A stretch of DNA of 64,000 nucleotides from Paratinospora sagittata (taxonomy: Eukaryota > Streptophyta > Magnoliopsida > Ranunculales > Menispermaceae), in assembly GCA_035771175.1 (NCBI GenBank), contig CM069610.1:22472501-22536500 (forward strand), written 5' to 3'. Positions 58,478 through 64,000 of this stretch are shown piece by piece. The notes under the pieces are model-generated. The model was not told where the DNA came from, ran no database searches, and saw only the letters and a list, made by a program, of their open reading frames with translations. A program made the translations under genes and the position numbers. Every line of letters starts with the position of its first letter. Position 1 is the stretch's first letter.

Positions 58478-59922
58478 TGATGCGGTAAATTTAGATTCGC
58501 AAGCGTACGAATATCAAGTTTTAAGACCCATGGTGAGTGGGTTATCGTATCCACAAGGAAGGTTAATTTCACAATTAAAAATACCCAAAACTACAATGAT
58601 TAGTGATGTTATCTAGGTGATAAACAAAAATGGTTTAATTGCAGAGATGTAAAATAAAAAAAATCAAACAAAACAATGGAAATTAAATGGAAATTGGAGA
58701 AAAATCAATGGATTTATAGTTCTAGAGTTTAGATCTGCCTATGTTGTCTCTCATGATCTCTAATAATTGTGTTAATGAATTAATTTCTGAAATTTATAAA
58801 TCCTAAATCCTTTTTCATTCAAACCCCTCTCTCGAGTAATAGCTTGAATATCTACTCTCGATCTATCGATTCCATCTCTCGAGTGAAAAACCTTTAGATC
58901 AAGAATGCCCGAGGTTCTATGATTCATTTTAATGGATTTCATAGGGTTTTGTAAGTCTCTCGACTCGATACTCTACCCTAGGTTACAAATCCCTTGCTCT
59001 AATTCGATAACACCTCTCTCGAGTGTAAGAAACCAAATATAAGTTCATTCAAAGAGTGATCAGCAATTTGAAAGCATTAAGCATGGAGAATCTTAAATAA
59101 ACCCAATAGATTTCTCAAAAACACAAACAATGACTCAATCACAAGATCCAATAAAGCTAACTCAAAACTCTATATTATCTATTTAGTTCATAAACCAATC
59201 CATGGATACAAGATACAAAAGATGAAGAACAAGGAAAGGAAACATTGCAAGAACTTAAGAATTAGAAATTAAAAGATAAAAACCCCCTTGAAGATCTTCT
59301 TCTTCTTCCTCTTGCAAAACCTACAACTCCTCCAAACTTTCTCCTCTTCTTTCTTACTTTCCTCCCTTTTGCAAACAGTAGCTGTCCTTTTTTCTTCTTG
59401 TTCTCCCCTCCAAATCAACCTCAAAACCCTTTCATTTCGTATTATTTCAAGTAAGGAATCCATAGAAACAAACTGCGTTCAATTCCGAGTTGAATTGAGA
59501 AAGCCATGGCCAAAATAAAAAAGTCGCGCAAAGCTGTCGAACCCCGACACCGCGGCTCCCAATTACGGGTTTTTAGTGCATTTTTCTGCTATTTTCTGGT
59601 GGACTTAGCCATTTTATCATCTCCTATGACTTGCATTTTTCATGTTCTTGCATGTCAACTTGTTATAACTTGTTTCCATCATCCACATCTATGACTAACA
59701 CATCTAAACACCTACAAAACGAATCAAATCAAATCAATAACACACTTAAACATAAAATGAATCAAATTATAAACTAATAAACCAAAATTATGCTTGAAAA
59801 AGTATTTAATCCTAAACTAACAAATGCATCAAAACTAACATAAACACATGAAACTAATGCATGAAATGTCATAAAACACACCCAAAACATGTTCTGAAAC
59901 CTATCTAAATATGCAACAATCA
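58478..59922 (-). mobile_element. Complete solo LTR (Athila-type) with 5-bp target-site duplication
   Basis: The 1445-bp unit begins TGATGCGG and ends CAATCA, flanked by CTTCT at 58473-58477 and 59923-59927. On the minus strand it starts TGATTGTTGCATATTTAG, as LTR B and 36571 do, and ends with the ...CTTGCGAATC region of LTR A. The GC-rich patch is at 59530-59560. No interior is present, so it arose by recombination between two LTRs after insertion. An A/T-rich ORF on either strand here is not a gene. Confidence 0.88.
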
Positions 59923-61052
59923 CTTCTATGTTAAAATTGAGATTATGTAAATAAGCACTCTTTCAATCTCAATTTTTTTCAAAACTTGACTCTACAACCT
60001 GTTGGATCTCTTCTTGAGGTAAAATCATAGTAATCACAACATGAGAGACATGATTTAGGTCATTTTTGGATAGTTTAAGCTATAAAGCTTGCCCAATGGT
60101 AGTTTTCCCCTAGTCACCCGGTTTTGAGCCTTTGATCTTGTTTCTTGTCACTTAACATTAGAAGCCAAGGCCATTGATTTTTTTTTTCCTTGTTTCACCT
60201 TTGCACCCTTAACACTTTGAAAAATATGTTGTAATGGGGAATGGATTATTTTGCATGGGAATGTATGTAAAAATTGGCTATGTGATGAGAATATCTATGA
60301 AGGAGTTAAAAAAGTTCAAAATGAGTTGTTAATGTGAAAAGGGAAAAAGAAAGATGAAGAATGAGAAAAATGAAAAGAAGTAAAAGAAAAGAAAAGAGAA
60401 AACAAATTTTCTTGATCAATTTATTAAATGAACAAGTTTGGGGGTGTTTGTGGGGTAATATGCATGAAAAATGTGAAAAATCTTGATTGGGTAATGTTTA
60501 GTTTTGGTTCATGTGTAAGGTATGGGAGGTGTACAAAATTGTTGATGTAACAAAGATGTTTTGGGTGTATTAAGCTTCATTGTATCCATTTTGACATACC
60601 CTTAAACCTAGCCTTAAAGTACAAGCTATGTAAAGACCTATTGATCTTGATTGGTGTGAACCCTACATTAGTGGAGAGAAGGGTGAAGAACAAGCTTATT
60701 AAGTCCTGTTTTGTTTTATTGAGATCAAATTTATTTCTTGCTTGCATGATCTATATGATTTATGAGTGGTCATGTGTTGATTTGTATGCTTGTTTGTCAA
60801 CTAAGATGGAAATGAAGGCGTGTCTTGTAGGTTGAAATTCTAGACATCATTAAACTCTCGAAATTTTTCTAATCATGAATGTCTTGTCATTGTAATTTTT
60901 TAGGTCATTGCTCTATTGAGTAGGGGTTGAAATTGGGTTTCTTGTTGAGCTTGAATGTGATTCTTAGGTTATGTGGTAGGTTTTGTCTTGTCTTGATCTG
61001 TTTTGATTTAATTTTTATTTTTTGCCCTTTTGCTCGGGACGATCAAAATCCT
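59923..61052 (+). other. Athila 3' untranslated region, second part
   Basis: It resumes after the solo LTR. There are purine-rich stretches (60330-60410) and an AAGTTTGGGGGTG motif at 60429-60441, possibly another polypurine tract. Short frames such as 60641-60835 have no recognisable domain, and I do not call them genes. Confidence 0.55.
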
Positions 61053-61063
61053 AAGTTTGGGGG
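61053..61063 (+). other. Polypurine tract of the Athila element
   Basis: AAGTTTGGGGG followed by CATTTCATAAG. The same pattern precedes the LTR at 36571. Confidence 0.65.
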
Positions 61064-62000
61064 CATTTCATAAGTTTCATTTTAGAGGTGTTTTTAGGTG
61101 CATTTTGTAGGCATGTTAGGAACATTATTGCATTTATTTTACATGTTTATAATAACTTTTGGTTAATTGTTTAGTTTGTTGCATTGATGTGTTTCTTGAT
61201 GTTTTTTGTTTAGTTTTGGTTTAAATAGAATTAGATTTGAAAAATTGATCAAACAAGTACATTACTTACACATTTTGGGTCGGTTTTGTAGGTATTTTGA
61301 TAATAGGAAAGTTAGCTTGGAAGATGGAATACTTGGAGCACAGAAGATTCAAAAAGGATGGGAGTTTTGGCTAACTCCCAAAACTTCCAAAATTTCAAAG
61401 TTCCTCTTCTGAGCGCCACGACGCTCAAGCCTTGAGAGTCGCGGTGCTACACACTACAAATCGCAAACTTCATCTCTCTGAGCGTCGCGTCGCGTCATGC
61501 TTTAATTTCGTTGTTTCTTGTATATTTTGGGCCCATTTTTGGTCTTTTGAGTGGATGATGTATATAAACTCACTTTAAGGTTTTATTAGAGGATGTTAGA
61601 CTTTATCTTTGATTCTAGAGTAATATTAGTTAGCAACTAATTAGGATTAGGTGAGAAAGGAGGCAACAGAAGATGGCAAGGAAGAAAAAGTTGCAGGTTC
61701 AAGCTTGAAGAAGAAGGGGGTTTTCTCTCAGCTTTTATTTCAATTAGAATTTTTATTTTATGATTTCTTCTTTGAACATCTCTCTTCTACTCATGTCCTT
61801 GAATATGAGCTAAACATTTCATCTAGGGATTTGATGATCTATATTTTGATATTATGAATTTATATTTTCAAGTGTCATTTGATTGATTCTATTGATTTAT
61901 TTATGTTTTTCTGATCTTAATTCTTCCAAATCTCTGGCAATTTTTGAATGATTTTAGATTTAGAATCTATCACCCGAAGGGCGGCTACTGGATTGGAATG
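61064..62000 (+). repeat. Athila 3' LTR, first ~940 bp
   Basis: It follows the polypurine tract and has the features of the other Athila LTRs here: GCGCCACGACGCTC and CGTCGCGTCGCGTC patches (61410-61495), the AGAAAGGAGGCAACAGAAG leader and the CACCCGAAGGGCGGC...GGATTGGA segment comparable to CTCGAGAGAGG...GAATTGGA in LTR A. Similarity ends near 62000 at the satellite. Confidence 0.6.
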
Positions 62001-64000
62001 GGAAAAACAGGAAAATGTGTTGGATAGAGAATGAAAAAGATCTACCAGGTGCTTTATGTTACTTTTAGGTAACCGGGGATGGTCCCTATTCTTTTAAATA
62101 TTCATAGTATTAATCAACCGTGATAGGTAACCGGTGATCAAAAAGTTAGTTAAGGCTCATGAATGTTTAGATCTTCTCTTCCTTTTTCCACAACAATTTC
62201 AATTACTTAAATCGGAGCTAAAACGAAAAAGTTATGGTTATTTGTACTTTGCATACCGATTGTTCACTGATCGGTGTATCATTTCAGCAATCGATAAGTA
62301 AACTTCAAATGACCATAACTTTTTCGTTTTAACTCCGATTATAGTTATTAAAAATGTGTTGGAAAGAGAATGAAAAAGATCTTCAAAACCAGGTGCTTTA
62401 AGTTACTTTTCGAAATCGGGGATGGTCCCAATTCTATTAATTATTCATAGTATTAATCAACCGTGACCGGTTACCGGTGATCAGAACGTTGGTTAAGGCT
62501 TATGATTTTTTAGATCTTCTCTTCCTTTTTCCACAACAATTTCAATTACTCAAATCGAAGCTAAAACAAAAAAGTTATGGTCATTTGTAGTTTGCTTACC
62601 GATTGTTTACCGAACGGTGTATCATTTCAGCAATCGATAAGTAAACTTCGAATGACCATCACTTTTTCGTTTCAACTCTAATATTTGTGATTTAAAATGC
62701 ATTGAAAAGAGGAATAAAAGAATTAAAAAACCAGGTGCTTTAAGTTCCTTTTAAGTAATCGGTGACCGGTCCTGTTGCTATTAATCATCAAAAGTATTAA
62801 TCAACAGCGACCTGTCACCATTGATCGAAAAAGTAGTTAAAGCCCATGAATTTGTAGATATTCTCTTTCTCTTTCCGTCACATTTTTAATAAGTCAAATC
62901 GAAGTTAAAACGAAAAAGTTATGGTCATTACAACATTACTACTTACCTTTAGTTTACCAAATTGTGTATCATTTAAGCAATCGACATGTAAACTTCAAAT
63001 GACCATAAATTTTTCGTTTTAACTCCGACTTTAGTTATTAAAAATGTGTTGGAAAGAGAATGAAAAAGATCTACAAAACCAGGTGCTTCAAGTTGCTTTT
63101 CGGTAACCGGGGATGGTCCCGATTCTTTTACATATTCATAGTATTAATCAACAGTGACAGGTTACCGATGATCAGAAAGTTAGTTAAGGTTCATGAATGT
63201 TTAGATCTTCTCTTCCTTTTTCCACAACAATTTCAACTACTCAAATCCAAGCTAAAACGAAAAAGTTATGGTCATTTATAGTTTGCTTACCGATTGTTTA
63301 CCGAATGGTGTATCATTTCAGAAATCGATAAGTAAACTTCAAATGACCATAACTTTTTCGTTTCAACTCTAATTTTTGTGATTTAAAATGCATTGAAAAG
63401 AGGAATAAAAGAATTAAAATACCAGGAGCTTTAAGTTACTTTTAAGTAACCGGTGACCTGTCCCGTTGCCATTAATCATTGAAAGTATTAATAAACAGGG
63501 ACCTGTCACCATTGATCAGAAAGGTAGTTAAATCCCATGAATTTGTAGATCTTCTTTCCCTTTTTCCATCGCATTTTGGATTACTCAAACTGAAGTTAAA
63601 ACGTAAAAGCTATGGTCATTAGAACTTTACCTACCTTTTCTTTACCAAATTGTGTATCATTTCAACAATCGATAAGTAAACTTCAAATGACCATAACTTT
63701 TTCGTTTTAACTCTGATTTTAGTTATTAAAAATGTGTTGGAAAGAGAATGAAAAAGATCTACAAAACCAGGTGCTTTAAGTTACTTTTCGGTAACCGGGG
63801 ATGGTTCCGATTCTATTAAATATTCATAGTATTAATAAACCGTGACAGGTTACCGGTGATCAGAAAGTTAGTTAAAGCTCATGAATGTTTAGATCTTCTC
63901 TTTTTTTTCCATAAATTTCAATTACTCAAATCGAAGCTGAAATGAAAAAGTTATGGTCATTGGTAGTTTGCTTACCGATTGTTTACCGAACGGTGTATCA
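62001..64000 (+). repeat. Satellite array, ~343-bp monomer, continues past the window
   Basis: The marker AAAATG(T/C) plus ATTG/GTTG begins at 62012, 62351, 62694, 63041, 63385 and 63729, giving periods of 339, 343, 347, 344 and 344 bp. There are two monomer types: A (TGTGTTGGAAAGAGAATGAA; 62012, 62351, 63041, 63729) and B (TGCATTGAAAAGAGGAATAA; 62694, 63385), so the array runs A-A-B-A-B-A. Each has CAGGTGCTTTAAGTTAC, a GGTAACCGG segment, and a long inverted repeat. The length is about two nucleosome repeats, usual for plant satellites. Confidence 0.93.
62211..62339. repeat. 52-bp inverted repeat inside a satellite monomer
   Basis: Left arm 62211-62262 (from ATCGGAGCTAAAACGAAAAA) and right arm 62288-62339 (to TTTTTCGTTTTAACTCCGAT) are inverse copies with few mismatches around a 25-bp loop. 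Equivalent pairs recur in later monomers (e.g. about 62552-62680 and 63243-63372) and run past the end from about 63928. Confidence 0.92.

Larger units (their letters stand above)
51551..62000 (+). mobile_element. Degenerate Athila-type element carrying later insertions
   Basis: The parts are in canonical order: LTR A', tRNA-Asp primer site, short gag, [Tekay LTR fragment 53603-53974], RT to integrase, ORF3, [solo LTR 58478-59922], polypurine tract, 3' LTR start. The protease and N-terminal RT are missing at the Tekay fragment. The 5' and 3' LTRs are clearly diverged, so this is old or is two related elements joined. The right end passes into satellite. Confidence 0.65.

Noticed and set aside
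60641..60835. 64-codon ORF as a small secreted or membrane protein
   Set aside because: It lies in the Athila 3' untranslated region, has no recognisable domain and could be chance in AT-rich DNA.
63060..63281. 73-codon ORF in the satellite
   Set aside because: It falls inside one monomer and is not kept in the others.
62012..64000. CRISPR-like array
   Set aside because: The repeats are long (~343 bp), contiguous and lack unique spacers, and the DNA is plant; it is a satellite.

Overview
This window is plant nuclear DNA made almost wholly of nested, broken LTR retrotransposons that end in a satellite array. I found no cellular protein gene, rRNA gene or true tRNA gene. The evidence for a flowering plant is three retrotransposon groups typical of plants: a Ty3/gypsy chromovirus of Tekay/Del type (initiator-Met tRNA primer site, LTR of about 2.9 kb, chromodomain-like integrase tail), Ty3/gypsy Athila-type elements (tRNA-Asp primer site, D-L-G protease, a third ORF after pol), and Ty1/copia elements that look like the SIRE/Maximus lineage (long LTRs, AAAAAGGGGGAGA polypurine tract). 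The density of nesting and the satellite suggest pericentromeric or other heterochromatin. The species cannot be named from the sequence.

Layout. 1-10481: a young Tekay-like element whose two LTRs are nearly identical but whose gag-pol is dead; its first ~276 bp lie left of the window. 10482-12640: a reversed SIRE-like gag end, primer site and LTR. 12650-16999: a copia gag-integrase remnant joined to an Athila LTR and gag. 16998-20409: a second Athila LTR, gag and protease, cut by the next element. 20410-30143: a non-autonomous SIRE-like element with two ~3 kb LTRs, a 2.6 kb interior and one intact 209-codon ORF; its 3' LTR holds a 1.5 kb cluster of fold-back and tRNA-like repeats (28214-29708). 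30144-37153: fragments of Tekay LTR and gag, SIRE-like LTR and Athila-type LTR. 37154-40734: a reversed SIRE-like 3' end. 40735-49736: a reversed, heavily mutated Tekay-like element plus an extra gag/LTR fragment and a minisatellite. 49737-53602: a second copy of the copia-Athila chimera. 53603-62000: the rest of that Athila element (pol, ORF3, 3' end) carrying a Tekay LTR fragment and a reversed solo LTR with a 5-bp target duplication. 62001-64000: a ~343-bp satellite running off the right edge.

No gene circuit operates here. The parts relate as retrotransposon machinery: gag, protease, reverse transcriptase/RNase H and integrase, with LTR promoters, primer sites and polypurine tracts. Nearly every coding region is interrupted, so any recent movement must have used proteins made elsewhere. 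I saw no wholly new gene system. The least explained structures are the hairpin/motif array upstream of the TATA box in the SIRE-like LTRs, the long inverted repeat in every satellite monomer, the fold-back/tRNA-like cluster, and the copia-Athila chimera present twice. All comparisons were made by eye; element boundaries in diverged copies may be off by tens of bases.
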